The notes below the pieces were generated by a model. It saw nothing but the letters and a program-made list of their open reading frames with translations, ran no database searches and was not told the origin of the DNA. A program made the translations under genes and the position numbers. From CAVZXS01 sp963779325 (GTDB lineage: Bacteria; Bacteroidota; Bacteroidia; Chitinophagales; Chitinophagaceae): a stretch of DNA of 64,000 nt. How positions within the stretch are numbered: the stretch's first letter is position 1; each line of letters begins with the position of its first letter. The stretch spans positions 1 to 64,000 of the forward strand of contig CAVZXS010000010.1 in NCBI GenBank assembly GCA_963779325.1. The letters are read 5' to 3'. Shown here in pieces: positions 55,919-64,000 of this stretch.

Positions 55919-56218
55919 TTATATCGGACGGCTGAAAATGCCCAAGGCTTTTTTTAAAATATCCCGCTCTGTTTCTAACTCCTTTATCCGTTTCTGCAGC
56001 AAGGATTTCTCCTCGTCATACACCACGGCTGTATAAACCCTGTTTTTTACATCAGGCTTAAGTAACTGCTTTTTCGAGAAATAAATCAGGTTGCTGCCAA
56101 TGCCTAAGGACTGAGCTACTTCCGGTACAGGACGTCCGGATTCGATCATCTTTAATACTTCTTTTTTGAAACCCGCATCGTACTTACGTTGCTTCTTTCT
56201 GATGGGTTTGTGTTCCAT
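55919..56218 (-). CDS. IS3-family transposase orfA
   Basis: A 99-residue helix-turn-helix protein: KKQRKYDAGFKKEVLKMI, then SGRPVPEVAQSLGIGSNLIY, followed by a leucine-zipper coiled coil (EEKSLLQKRIKELETERDILKKAL in part). It binds the element's ends and, in IS3 elements, is fused to OrfB by ribosomal frameshifting. The frame continues upstream into the toxin gene, but ATG 56218 (MEHKPIRKK) is the start that lies inside the element. Confidence 0.85.
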   Translation of the reverse strand: MEHKPIRKKQRKYDAGFKKEVLKMIESGRPVPEVAQSLGIGSNLIYFSKKQLLKPDVKNRVYTAVVYDEEKSLLQKRIKELETERDILKKALGIFSRPI

Positions 56219-56250
56219 AAATTTTGTAAATAATTGGAATTTGTGTCCGT

Positions 56251-56329
56251 AGATATTAGACCATTCAGATATCGTATAGTCTTTGATATCGTCGGATGCT
56301 TCGATTAAAATTTTTAAGGCAAAACTCAT
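56251..56329 (-). pseudogene. ParE-like toxin, truncated by the IS3 element
   Basis: Only the first 26 residues or so remain (MSFALKILIEASDDIKDY and on to TISEWSNI). The pattern, with a hydrophobic strand then A-x-x-D-I-x-D, is that of RelE/ParE-superfamily toxins. The ATG overlaps the antitoxin stop by four bases, the usual arrangement in a type II toxin-antitoxin pair. The IS3 element begins at 56250, and the rest of the toxin is not found beyond the other end of the element. Confidence 0.7.
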
Positions 56330-56544
56330 CCCGTTATTTTATCAAGTTCATGCCTCAACTGTTCAGGGCTGACAAATGTGGCATTTCCTGAATCAATAAT
56401 AGCCAATCTTTCATTTACAAACTCCAACTGCTCTTTAGTAAGGGTAGTAGGGTTTTCTCCAAATAATTTAGATTCAATAGCCTCGTATATTTCAAATTGT
56501 TCAGCTTTAGAACATTTCATTACTTCATCTTTCAATTTACTCAT
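56326..56544 (-). CDS. addiction-module antitoxin
   Basis: A 72-residue acidic protein of the addiction-module-component type: helical N-terminus (SKAEQFEIYEAIESKLFG), then LTKEQLEFVNERLAIID and a C-terminal SPEQLRHELDKI. It normally binds and neutralises a ParE/RelE toxin. The gene looks intact while its toxin is truncated, so it is an orphan. Confidence 0.72.
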   Translation of the reverse strand: MSKLKDEVMKCSKAEQFEIYEAIESKLFGENPTTLTKEQLEFVNERLAIIDSGNATFVSPEQLRHELDKITG

Positions 56545-56637
56545 AAAAAATATTTAATACAAGTTACAAATTATCTCTTGAAATCAAAAGTGAATATTTT
56601 CAAAATACTTTGCATATTCAGTATCAGTAAAGCCTTT

Positions 56638-57435
56638 CTAATCCTTCACAATCTTATTATAACTGGCTACCAAACCGCGTATTAATGATGAGCTGAAGCC
56701 CCTGTGTTCCATTTCATTCAGTCCGGCAATGGTGCAACCTTTCGGTGTGGTTACTTTATCAATTTCCTGTTCGGGATGCGTGCCTTTTTGCAATAATAAT
56801 TCGGCAGCACCTTTTACCGTTTGTGCGGCAATAAGTGCGGCGGTCTTTGCATCAAATCCAATTTCAATTCCTCCCTGTATGTTGGCACGTATATAACGCA
56901 TGGCATAAGCTGTACCGCAGGCGCCCAATACCGTGGCGGCATCCATCAACTTCTCATCAATCATGGCTGTTTTGCCCAGTACATTAAATAATTGCTGTAC
57001 ATAATTTAATTGCGCGGCAGATGCGCCGGCGAAAGAAAGACAGGTCATACTTTCCTGTATAGCAATGGCTGTATTGGGCATGGCCCTGAAAACAGGAACG
57101 GGTTTACCAATGGCTTTTTGCAATTGCTCCGTCCATACGCCGGTAATTACCGAAACGATAACATGTTTCTTGGGATTCAATACAGGTTTTATTTCTTTAA
57201 TAACATCGGCATAGTTGTAAGGCTTTACTGCAAGAATAATTATTTCCGCAGCCGCTGCAGCTTTTTTATTATCGCTGTGTACCATACATCCTCTCTCGGA
57301 AAAATGGCTGAGCGGTGAAAGATTGCGGCGGGTAATGGTAATTTCTACCGGGCGGCTGAATTCGCTTTGAATTAAACCTTCCGCAATGGAAGCGCCTAAA
57401 TTACCGCCGCCGATGATTGCAATTTTTTTTGCCAT
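56638..57435 (-). CDS. proC: pyrroline-5-carboxylate reductase
   Basis: A 265-residue NAD(P)H-dependent enzyme for the last step of proline synthesis. The Rossmann loop IGGGNLGASIAEGL (residues 7-20), the AVKPYNYADV segment and the C-terminal dimer domain (DAATVLGACGTAYAMRYI, VTTPKGCTIAGLNEME) are characteristic. It begins the conserved region beyond the accessory block. Confidence 0.96.
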   Translation of the reverse strand: MAKKIAIIGGGNLGASIAEGLIQSEFSRPVEITITRRNLSPLSHFSERGCMVHSDNKKAAAAAEIIILAVKPYNYADVIKEIKPVLNPKKHVIVSVITGVWTEQLQKAIGKPVPVFRAMPNTAIAIQESMTCLSFAGASAAQLNYVQQLFNVLGKTAMIDEKLMDAATVLGACGTAYAMRYIRANIQGGIEIGFDAKTAALIAAQTVKGAAELLLQKGTHPEQEIDKVTTPKGCTIAGLNEMEHRGFSSSLIRGLVASYNKIVKD

Positions 57436-57603
57436 AGATCATATTTTGGTAAAGATAAGTATGTAAATAAAATTTTATTTGTTTAAATAAAAAAAGCCTG
57501 CATGGCAAAAGTCTAAACAACCGAAAAAATAATCCTCTTTCTTTTAAAAGCAGAGAACATTTTGCCGCTAAGTCTGTTCTGATATCAAATAAATAAATTT
57601 ATT

Positions 57604-58161
57604 ATGAAAAAGAATTTTTTCTCCCTATTTGTAACAGTATTAATTACAACTTCTTTATTCGTTGCATGTAATAATGAAGGCGAAAAAAAACCTGCTGAAG
57701 ATGCCGCCGCGGTAAAAGAACCTGTAACTGAACCAAAGGTAGAAGCGCCGAAAGACATTGTTGACGTAGCCTCCGGTTCGGCTGATCACAGCACATTAGT
57801 AGCCGCTGTAAAAGCAGCGGGCTTGGTGGAAACATTGAAAGGTGCCGGTCCGTTTACCGTATTCGCTCCTACCAATGCTGCATTCAACGCTTTACCTGCA
57901 GGTGCTGTGGATGGTTTACTGAAACCTGAAAAGAAAGCTGACCTCACTAAGATTTTGACTTACCATGTTGTATCAGGATCAGTAAAAGCTGCTGACTTAA
58001 AAGATGGTCAGAAAATTAAAACTATTCAGGGCGGAGAACTGACAGTATCAATTAAAGACGGCAAAGTAATGATTAACGGCGCCAATGTTACAGCCGCTGA
58101 TCTTGCCTCAAGCAACGGTGTTATTCATGTAATCGATGCCGTATTGATGCCAAAAAAATAA
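57604..58161 (+). CDS. fasciclin-domain lipoprotein
   Basis: A 185-residue lipoprotein with lipobox SLFVAC (cysteine near 22), an acidic/alanine linker and one fasciclin (FAS1) domain. Its H1 motif is TVFAPTNAAFNALP, and the closing H2 motif is NGVIHVIDAVL. FAS1 domains mediate adhesion or protein contacts. It is an independent gene. Confidence 0.95.
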   Translation: MKKNFFSLFVTVLITTSLFVACNNEGEKKPAEDAAAVKEPVTEPKVEAPKDIVDVASGSADHSTLVAAVKAAGLVETLKGAGPFTVFAPTNAAFNALPAGAVDGLLKPEKKADLTKILTYHVVSGSVKAADLKDGQKIKTIQGGELTVSIKDGKVMINGANVTAADLASSNGVIHVIDAVLMPKK

Positions 58162-58259
58162 TTTCATTTTTCATTGTTTTGAGTAAGTAAAGAATCAGAG
58201 AGCGGCGAAAGTTGCTCTCTTTTCTTTTAAATCATATTCAAAATAGAAATTTCGCAGCA

Positions 58260-59240
58260 TCAATAATATTCTTTCAGGGAAAGAAAACGTTGAACATACT
58301 CAGCAACTCCGGTTTCTAAAGAATAAAAATCATCTTTATACCCGGCATTCCTTAGTTTGGTCATATCCGCTTCGGTAAAGTATTGGTATTTGTCACGGAT
58401 GTCTTCCGGCGTATCTACATATTCAATAGAGGGTTCGAGCCTGAGGGTATTGAAAATTGCTTTTATCAAATCATTGAAACTTCGAGCTTCGCCTGTACCG
58501 AGATTATACAAACCTGAAGCAACGGGGTTTTGCATTAACCAATAACAAACTTTCGCCACATCTTCTACGTAAATAAAATCGCGGAGCTGTTCACCGTCTT
58601 TGAATTCCGGTTTATGCGATTTAAATAGTTTTACTTTCCCCGTTTTTTTAATTTGATTATAGCCATGAAATACCATGCTTGCCATCCGGCCTTTGTGATA
58701 TTCATTGGGGCCGTATACATTAAAAAATTTCAAGCCGGCCCAATAGGGCGGTTGCGAGGTCTGTTTCAATACCCATTTATCAAATTCATTTTTAGAAATA
58801 CCGTAGGGGTTGAGCGGCTGCAATTTTTCAACAACGTCGTGATCATCTTTATAGCCTAACTCTCCGCTTCCGTAGGTAGCAGCCGATGATGCATAAACAA
58901 GCGGAATGTTTTTTTCGGTACAATAGCTCCAAATATCTTTTGAATATTCTACATTCAGTTTTTCATGAACAGCATAATCAAACTCAGTAGTATCTGTCCT
59001 GGCCCCGAGGTGAAAAACAAAATCAATCTTCGGGTCATTCTTTTTCAACCAATCAAACAGCTCTTCTCTTTCCACTTTCGCGGCACATTGTTTCGAATCG
59101 AAATTGAACCATTTGTCTTCCTCGCTAAAGTCGTCAGCGATGATAATATTATTGTATCCTTTTTTATTTAAAAAACCCAACAGGTAACTGCCGATAAAGC
59201 CGGCGGCCCCTGTAAGAAGTATTGATTTGTCCCGGTTCAT
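58260..59240 (-). CDS. hldD: ADP-L-glycero-D-manno-heptose 6-epimerase
   Basis: A 326-residue short-chain dehydrogenase-like enzyme that makes the ADP-heptose used for the LPS inner core. The NADP loop is TGAAGFIGSYL (residues 10-20), the catalytic Ser/Tyr-Lys-like region is YASSAATYG and NPYGISK, and the heptose-binding FNVYGPNEYHKGRMAS is typical of HldD. It follows the small membrane protein and purL on the same strand. Confidence 0.95.
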   Translation of the reverse strand: MNRDKSILLTGAAGFIGSYLLGFLNKKGYNNIIIADDFSEEDKWFNFDSKQCAAKVEREELFDWLKKNDPKIDFVFHLGARTDTTEFDYAVHEKLNVEYSKDIWSYCTEKNIPLVYASSAATYGSGELGYKDDHDVVEKLQPLNPYGISKNEFDKWVLKQTSQPPYWAGLKFFNVYGPNEYHKGRMASMVFHGYNQIKKTGKVKLFKSHKPEFKDGEQLRDFIYVEDVAKVCYWLMQNPVASGLYNLGTGEARSFNDLIKAIFNTLRLEPSIEYVDTPEDIRDKYQYFTEADMTKLRNAGYKDDFYSLETGVAEYVQRFLSLKEYY

Positions 59241-59257
59241 TTGTTATTGATAATAGT

Positions 59258-59443
59258 TTAGCTAAAAAATCTGAGATAAATAAAAAAGGAAAAAAGGAAA
59301 ATGCTCACTAACATCATTCCGTAACTATTGCTTACAGGTTCGTTAACCAACGTTGAAAATTTTTCTTTAGAAAATAATTTACGAAATACCGCGCCGATAT
59401 AATTGAAAAAACCGCCGCTGATAAAATCTAAAAACTGTTTCAT
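59258..59443 (-). CDS. small membrane protein, unknown
   Basis: A 61-residue protein between purL and hldD on the same strand, five bases after the purL stop. Residues 41-59 (YGMMLVSIFLFSFFIYLRF) form one membrane helix; the N-terminal part is amphipathic (FNYIGAVFRKLFSKEK). I do not recognise it. Its tight fit in the operon supports it as real. Confidence 0.7.
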   Translation of the reverse strand: MKQFLDFISGGFFNYIGAVFRKLFSKEKFSTLVNEPVSNSYGMMLVSIFLFSFFIYLRFFS

Positions 59444-59448
59444 TTAAA

Positions 59449-61680
59449 TTAAATAGCCGCTAATGCCGACCCGGCTTCTTCTTTTTGTAAATAAGTTTCA
59501 ATGGCTGTATCATATTTTTCCTGCCACCAATCGATGGTTCCCCAAAAATCACCGTCCACAACCAACTCACCGCTTGTTACCACACCAATTTTTTCGTAAG
59601 GAAAATCTTTTAATTGCGATTCGAATTCAATGACATTATCCAGTGCAACACTTACCACCACCCTGCTTTGTCCTTCACCAAACAGAAATGCATCTCTCCG
59701 AACTCCTCCTTTTATTAATAAAGAAAAACCAAGCTCCCGATTAAAACCGCTTTCGCAAAGTGTAACAAACAAACCGCCTTCGCTTACATCATGCGCCGAA
59801 AGAATAAAATTCTTTTTAATCAGCTCCGCTACTTTTTGCTGCAGTTTAAATTCTTCTTCCAATTCGAAATAAGGAGCAGGAGAATATTCAACTCCCGCAA
59901 TTTTGTTTATGTATTGCGACGAAGCAATATCATTATTGATTACTCCCAAAACATACAGCACATTCCCTTCTTCTTTAAAATCCAATGTCATTTTATCATT
60001 TACATCTTCCAGCAAACCTACCATGCCAATAGTAGGCGTAGGGTAAACGGGACCATCAGGGTTTTGATTGTAAAAACTTACATTACCTCCTGTAACCGGT
60101 GTATTAAATTTCCGGCAAGCTTCTCCCATACCTTTTACAGCATGTACAAATTGGTAATATACTTCAGGGTCATAAGGATTACCAAAGTTCAAACAATTGG
60201 TTACTCCCAATGGCAGCCCGCCGCTGCATACAATATTTCTTGCCGCTTCGCTTACAGCCATCATGGTTCCTTTGTAAGGGTCGGCGAAAACATAACGGCT
60301 GTTACAATCCGTAGTTACAGCCAATCCTTTTGTGGTTCCTTTTACCAAAACTATCGGTGCGTCTGTTGGTGCATTGGTACTCGTATTGCCCGTGCCCACC
60401 ATGCTGTCATATTGGTTGTATATCCATCGCTTGGATGCAATAGAAGGCAATTGAATTAATTGTTCTGCTACGGCTTTTAAATCATCCGGCACAGAGATGC
60501 TGCCTGCATTAAAACTTTTTATTTTTTCAAAATACTCCGGTTCTTTATACTCTCTTTCATATTGAGGAGCGCCGCCACCCAATACTAATTCAAATGCCGG
60601 TAACTCAGCATCCAATTGCCCGTGCATATAAAATTTCAACAAACCGTCGCCTGTTACTTCACCAATAACAGAGCAGGGCAAATCCCATTTATCAAAAACT
60701 TTTTGCACCACATCTTCTTTACCTTTTTCTACCACCATCAACATTCTTTCCTGGCTTTCGCTGAGCAGCAATTCCCATGTCTTCATATTTTTTTGCCGCG
60801 TCGGAACTTTATCCAAATCTATACGCATACCCGATTCTCCCTTAGCACTCATTTCAGCGGTAGAACATATGATACCCGCCGCACCCATATCCTGCATGCC
60901 TACCACAGCGCCGGTTTGTATTACTTCAAGGCAGGCTTCCAATAATTTTTTTTCCTGGAAAGGATCACCGACCTGAACAGCGGGTAAATCCTGTGCACTT
61001 TCGGCAGTTATATCGGCCGAAGCAAAAGAGGCGCCGCCAATACCGTCTTTGCCGGTAGCGCTGCCGACAAACATTACCGGGTTTCCGATTCCCGTTGCAG
61101 TAGCTGAAACAGTTTCACCAATTTTTACAATACCTACACTCATGGCATTTACCAACGGATTGGTATGATAACATTGATCGAAATAAATTTCGCCGCCGAC
61201 GGTAGGCACGCCAAAACAATTACCATAATGTCCTATTCCGTGTACTACTCCTGCAAGCAGGTGCTGCGTTTTATCTTCTTCTAAATTACCGAAACGAAGT
61301 GAATTGAGTGATGCAATGGGCCTGGCACCCATTGTAAAAATATCCCTGTGTATACCTCCTACTCCTGTAGCAGCGCCTTGAAAAGGTTCAATGGCAGAAG
61401 GATGATTATGTGATTCAATTTTAAACACTACACCCAGCCCGTCGCCAATATCCATAAGGCCTGCATTCTCTTCTCCTGCCTTTACCAACATACGACCGCC
61501 TTCGCGGGGCAATGTTTTTAACCACTTAATAGAATTTTTGTAACTGCAATGCTCGCTCCACATGCCGCTGAAAGCGCAGAGTTCATTGAAGTTGGGCGTA
61601 CGGCCCAGCTTTTGTTTTATCAATTCAAACTCATCTTCGGTAATACGGAGCTGCAACGCCGTTTTTACAGTTACTTCCAT
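59449..61680 (-). CDS. purL: phosphoribosylformylglycinamidine synthase subunit PurL
   Basis: A 743-residue small-type PurL that uses ATP and ammonia to convert FGAR to FGAM in purine synthesis. Markers are FSGMWSEHCSYKNS (residue 38 onward), ESHNHPSAIEPFQGAATGVGG (in part), GNCFGVPTVGGE and VTNCLNFGNPYDPE. It lacks the fused glutaminase, so PurQ and PurS must be encoded elsewhere. A -7 box lies at 61733-61740. Confidence 0.97.
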   Translation of the reverse strand: MEVTVKTALQLRITEDEFELIKQKLGRTPNFNELCAFSGMWSEHCSYKNSIKWLKTLPREGGRMLVKAGEENAGLMDIGDGLGVVFKIESHNHPSAIEPFQGAATGVGGIHRDIFTMGARPIASLNSLRFGNLEEDKTQHLLAGVVHGIGHYGNCFGVPTVGGEIYFDQCYHTNPLVNAMSVGIVKIGETVSATATGIGNPVMFVGSATGKDGIGGASFASADITAESAQDLPAVQVGDPFQEKKLLEACLEVIQTGAVVGMQDMGAAGIICSTAEMSAKGESGMRIDLDKVPTRQKNMKTWELLLSESQERMLMVVEKGKEDVVQKVFDKWDLPCSVIGEVTGDGLLKFYMHGQLDAELPAFELVLGGGAPQYEREYKEPEYFEKIKSFNAGSISVPDDLKAVAEQLIQLPSIASKRWIYNQYDSMVGTGNTSTNAPTDAPIVLVKGTTKGLAVTTDCNSRYVFADPYKGTMMAVSEAARNIVCSGGLPLGVTNCLNFGNPYDPEVYYQFVHAVKGMGEACRKFNTPVTGGNVSFYNQNPDGPVYPTPTIGMVGLLEDVNDKMTLDFKEEGNVLYVLGVINNDIASSQYINKIAGVEYSPAPYFELEEEFKLQQKVAELIKKNFILSAHDVSEGGLFVTLCESGFNRELGFSLLIKGGVRRDAFLFGEGQSRVVVSVALDNVIEFESQLKDFPYEKIGVVTSGELVVDGDFWGTIDWWQEKYDTAIETYLQKEEAGSALAAI

Positions 61681-61732
61681 TGTACTTGTTTGTCTGTTTT
61701 GAAATATCGTGATATAAAAAATACAGGAGCCG

Positions 61733-61740
61733 CAAATCTA
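61733..61740 (-). promoter_or_regulatory. -7 box of the purL operon
   Basis: The reverse strand reads TAGATTTG, matching TAnnTTTG, 53 bases before purL. Confidence 0.5.
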
Positions 61741-61754
61741 CAACCGGAAAACCA

Positions 61755-61782
61755 AGTTGCCATCTGTAAGTTGTCAACTATT
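61755..61782. repeat. degenerate heptamer array
   Basis: Four 7-base units, AGTTGCC, ATCTGTA, AGTTGTC, AACTATT, between the divergent purL and membrane-protein genes. Confidence 0.5.
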
Positions 61783-61802
61783 TATGAATAATAATTTCTA
61801 TT

Positions 61803-63116
61803 TTGTGCAAATTAAATCAGTATATATTGGAGTATCTGTTATTTACCGGTTATCTTATTTTGTTTGCATGGTTGGTAACCAAGGTTAAATTTTTTACACT
61901 TTCGGGTTTGACAAAGCCCCAACTGGTTATCTTTTTCCTGCTGAAGGTTATTGCCGGTATTTTTTACGGTTGGATAGGCGTTTATTACGGCGGACTGGCG
62001 CAGATGCTTGATACTTGGGGCTTTCATACAAACAGCATCGCTGAATACAAGTTGCTCTTCAGTAACCCGGGTGAGTATTTTACCAATTTATTTCACAATC
62101 CATACCAAGGCGGCGTAGAGAAATTTCTGGGTATCAAAGATTCTTACTGGAATGACGCCAAAGGAAATTTTTTTATAAAATTTCTCTCTGTTTTTAACAT
62201 ATTCAGCCAGGGCTATTATTATATTAATGTCATATTCTACTCTTTTGTTACTTTATTCGGCCCCATTGCTTTATACAGGGTGATGAAAGATGTATACCCG
62301 GAAAAAAAAATCGCCGTGTTGGTGGCCACTTTCCTTATTCCCTCTTTTTTATACTGGACAAGCGGCATTCATAAAGAAGGTTTAATGTTCACGGGTATTG
62401 CATTAATTATTTTTCATGTTCATTTTGGATTAAAAGAAAATAAAATCGGTTTCAAAAGGCTGTTTATTATTCTTTTAAGTCTTTCTATCCTCCTGGTTTT
62501 AAGAAACTTTCTTTTTGTATTGATTATTCCGGCAATTATGGCATGGGTACTGGCATGGAAGTTCCCGAAAAAAACATTAGCCATTTTTTCCGCCATTTAT
62601 ATTGTGTGCGGTATTTTGTTTTTTACACTTCGTTATATCAGCCCTTCTCTTGATTTTCCATTGGCAGTAGTAGACCGTCAAAACGCATTTAGCCAACTGG
62701 AGGGCGGTTCCGCTGTACCGATTAAAAAATTAGAACCGGGTTTTATCAGCTTTATTAAGAGTACACCCCAAGCCATTAATTTATCAACCATACGCCCCTA
62801 CCCGTCCGATGTAAAACATATTCTTTCGTTGGCGGCCGCCGTAGAAATAAATATTTTACTGTTTCTTTTTATCGTATTCCTGTTTTTAAAAACTAATGTG
62901 GTTAAATCAAGGATACCGATCTATTTCTGCGTTTTCTTCTCTTTTTCGGTTTTACTATCTATCGGTTATACGGTTAATTTCCTGGGGGCAATTGTACGAT
63001 ACCGAAGTATCGTGCTACCACTGCTTGTTATTCCTATGATAGCTTCAATAGATTGGCTAAGGATAAATAATTTTTTGTTTAGTAATATTAAAAAAAATAA
63101 TAATGTTTTAAAATAA
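61803..63116 (+). CDS. polytopic membrane protein, unknown
   Basis: A 437-residue protein with roughly ten hydrophobic segments. A soluble loop (about residues 80-120) follows LDTWGFHTNSIAEY. The layout, with a large central loop and SGIHKEGLMFTG, resembles surface-polysaccharide polymerases or glycosyltransferases of the phylum. This is weak, so no function is given. The start appears to be TTG 61803, as the first in-frame ATG would remove two membrane segments. Confidence 0.75.
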   Translation: MCKLNQYILEYLLFTGYLILFAWLVTKVKFFTLSGLTKPQLVIFFLLKVIAGIFYGWIGVYYGGLAQMLDTWGFHTNSIAEYKLLFSNPGEYFTNLFHNPYQGGVEKFLGIKDSYWNDAKGNFFIKFLSVFNIFSQGYYYINVIFYSFVTLFGPIALYRVMKDVYPEKKIAVLVATFLIPSFLYWTSGIHKEGLMFTGIALIIFHVHFGLKENKIGFKRLFIILLSLSILLVLRNFLFVLIIPAIMAWVLAWKFPKKTLAIFSAIYIVCGILFFTLRYISPSLDFPLAVVDRQNAFSQLEGGSAVPIKKLEPGFISFIKSTPQAINLSTIRPYPSDVKHILSLAAAVEINILLFLFIVFLFLKTNVVKSRIPIYFCVFFSFSVLLSIGYTVNFLGAIVRYRSIVLPLLVIPMIASIDWLRINNFLFSNIKKNNNVLK

Positions 63117-63237
63117 TCATTATTTATTTATTTTTTCGGTTGTTTTTCCACATTTTATACAAAAATGAAATAATATTTTTGAAATTATTGGGTGTATCAG
63201 GCTTATTTCCGTTTTTTTGCAAAAAAAATATATCAAT

Positions 63238-64000
63238 ATGTCTCTTCGTTTCAATGCCATCAACAATCTATCCTCCAACCCGGAAGTAAAGATAGATGCA
63301 GCAAAAATTACCGGGCTTTTTGGTTCCAATGTATTTACCAATAAAGTAGCCCGTGAGTTTCTAAGTGACGAGGCTTATAAAAGCCTTATGTCGTCAGTAA
63401 AGGCCGCACAAAAAATTGACCGTGCTATGGCAAGTCAAATTGCCAACGGTATACGTGCCTGGGCCGAGAGTAAAGGTGTTACTCACTTTACACACTGGTT
63501 TCAACCGCTTACAGGTACTACGGCTGAAAAACATGATTCGTTTTTTACGTTGAAAGGTGACGGAACTCCCATTGAACAATTTGAAGGTGATGCGTTGGTT
63601 CAGCAAGAGCCTGATGCGTCTTCTTTCCCCAGCGGCGGATTACGAGCCACTTTTGAGGCAAGGGGTTACACAGCTTGGGATCCCAATTCTCCTGCGTTTA
63701 TTATGGAAATAGGCCAGGGAAAAACACTTTGTATCCCAACTATTTTTGTTTCGTACACAGGACATTCCTTAGATTATAAAGCGCCTTTATTAAAAGCACT
63801 TGATTCATTAAATAAGTCGGCGGTAGATGTTTGTAATTATTTTGATAAAAATGTGACTCGTGTAACCGCTACCCTCGGTTGGGAGCAGGAATATTTTGTA
63901 GTAGATGAGGGATTGTATAATGCAAGACCTGATTTGGTAATGTGCGGTCGTACCATTTACGGACACGGTTCTGCTAAAGGTCAGCAGTTGGAAGATCATT
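63238..64000 (+). CDS. glnN: type III glutamine synthetase, 3' end beyond window
   Basis: The first 254 codons of a GSIII enzyme, which makes glutamine from glutamate and ammonia. It starts MSLRFNAINNLS. WFQPLTGTTAEKHDSF, FPSGGLRATFEARGYTAWDP and TLGWEQEYFVVD are the family blocks, the last holding metal-binding glutamates. The frame is open to the window edge. GSIII enzymes are about 720 residues, so roughly two thirds is missing. Confidence 0.95.
   Translation, partial: MSLRFNAINNLSSNPEVKIDAAKITGLFGSNVFTNKVAREFLSDEAYKSLMSSVKAAQKIDRAMASQIANGIRAWAESKGVTHFTHWFQPLTGTTAEKHDSFFTLKGDGTPIEQFEGDALVQQEPDASSFPSGGLRATFEARGYTAWDPNSPAFIMEIGQGKTLCIPTIFVSYTGHSLDYKAPLLKALDSLNKSAVDVCNYFDKNVTRVTATLGWEQEYFVVDEGLYNARPDLVMCGRTIYGHGSAKGQQLEDH

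Larger units (their letters stand above)
54890..56250 (-). mobile_element. IS3-family insertion sequence, decayed
   Basis: The ends share ACGGACA and a nearby AAATTCCAA in inverted orientation (54890 onward, and 56250 backward), giving about 1361 bp. Inside are orfA and a broken orfB on the reverse strand. No matching target duplication is visible beside the ends, which suggests a deletion next to one side after insertion. End coordinates are good to a few bases. Confidence 0.8.

Noticed and set aside
54885..56256. Target duplication for the IS3 element
   Set aside because: The bases outside the two ends do not match over 3-5 positions, so no duplication is claimed.
59791..60459. Forward open frame of 222 codons
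   Set aside because: Lies wholly inside purL on the opposite strand; purL matches its family throughout.
63120..63341. Reverse open frame of 73 codons
   Set aside because: It overlaps the start of glnN and has no family resemblance.

Overview
The window is a chromosomal segment of a Bacteroidota bacterium, most likely a member of the Chitinophagaceae or a close relative. The evidence is a type IX secretion C-terminal domain, GLPGLI and DUF4230 proteins, a type III glutamine synthetase, a phosphosulfolactate-synthase-like protein, Bacteroidota-type -7 boxes (TAnnTTTG) before many genes, and few Shine-Dalgarno sequences. No rRNA, CRISPR array or prophage was seen. The only RNA gene seen is a tRNA-Asp cut by the left edge.

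Layout. 1-6.8 kb: tRNA-Asp, a Gfo/Idh/MocA oxidoreductase, a polyprenyl-phosphate sugar transferase, an M1 peptidase and a FemAB/GNAT-like protein. 6.8-13.2 kb: ispD, two tandem DUF4230 genes (the first frameshifted), then a reverse-strand cluster of an OmpH-like chaperone, a frameshifted APC permease, a heptose-phosphate kinase and an isoaspartyl peptidase. 13.4-26.5 kb: the core information block on the reverse strand (rpsL-rpsG, rplK-rplA-rplJ-rplL, rpoB-rpoC), interrupted by a forward helix-hairpin-helix gene. 26.6-50.6 kb: a large repeat-rich secreted protein, ilvE, rdgB, an ECF sigma factor with a partner carrying five 32-residue repeats, paralogous lipoproteins, TPR proteins, comA-aroE, yidC, pyrG, a dienelactone hydrolase, a hybrid histidine kinase and an amidohydrolase. 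56.6-64 kb: proC, a fasciclin lipoprotein, hldD, purL, a polytopic membrane protein and the start of glnN.

The accessory part is 50.7-56.6 kb. It holds an intact C5 cytosine DNA methyltransferase followed by the remains of a DUF262 gene and a HEPN-type nuclease gene. An IS4-family element (14-bp inverted repeats, 9-bp target duplication) sits inside the DUF262 gene; removing it on paper restores the reading frame exactly. Single-base indels and a stop codon break the nuclease. Next to it, an IS3-family element has truncated a ParE-like toxin, leaving its antitoxin intact. I read this as a decayed methyltransferase/nuclease defence cassette and a decayed toxin-antitoxin locus, joined by IS-linked deletion.

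A second pattern crosses the whole window: short arrays of degenerate 7-bp tandem repeats at nine places. Most lie between genes, but one encodes part of a signal peptide and another supplies the C-terminal tail of IspD. Several genes also carry single-base frameshifts at homopolymers, which may be real decay or sequencing error; raw reads would decide.
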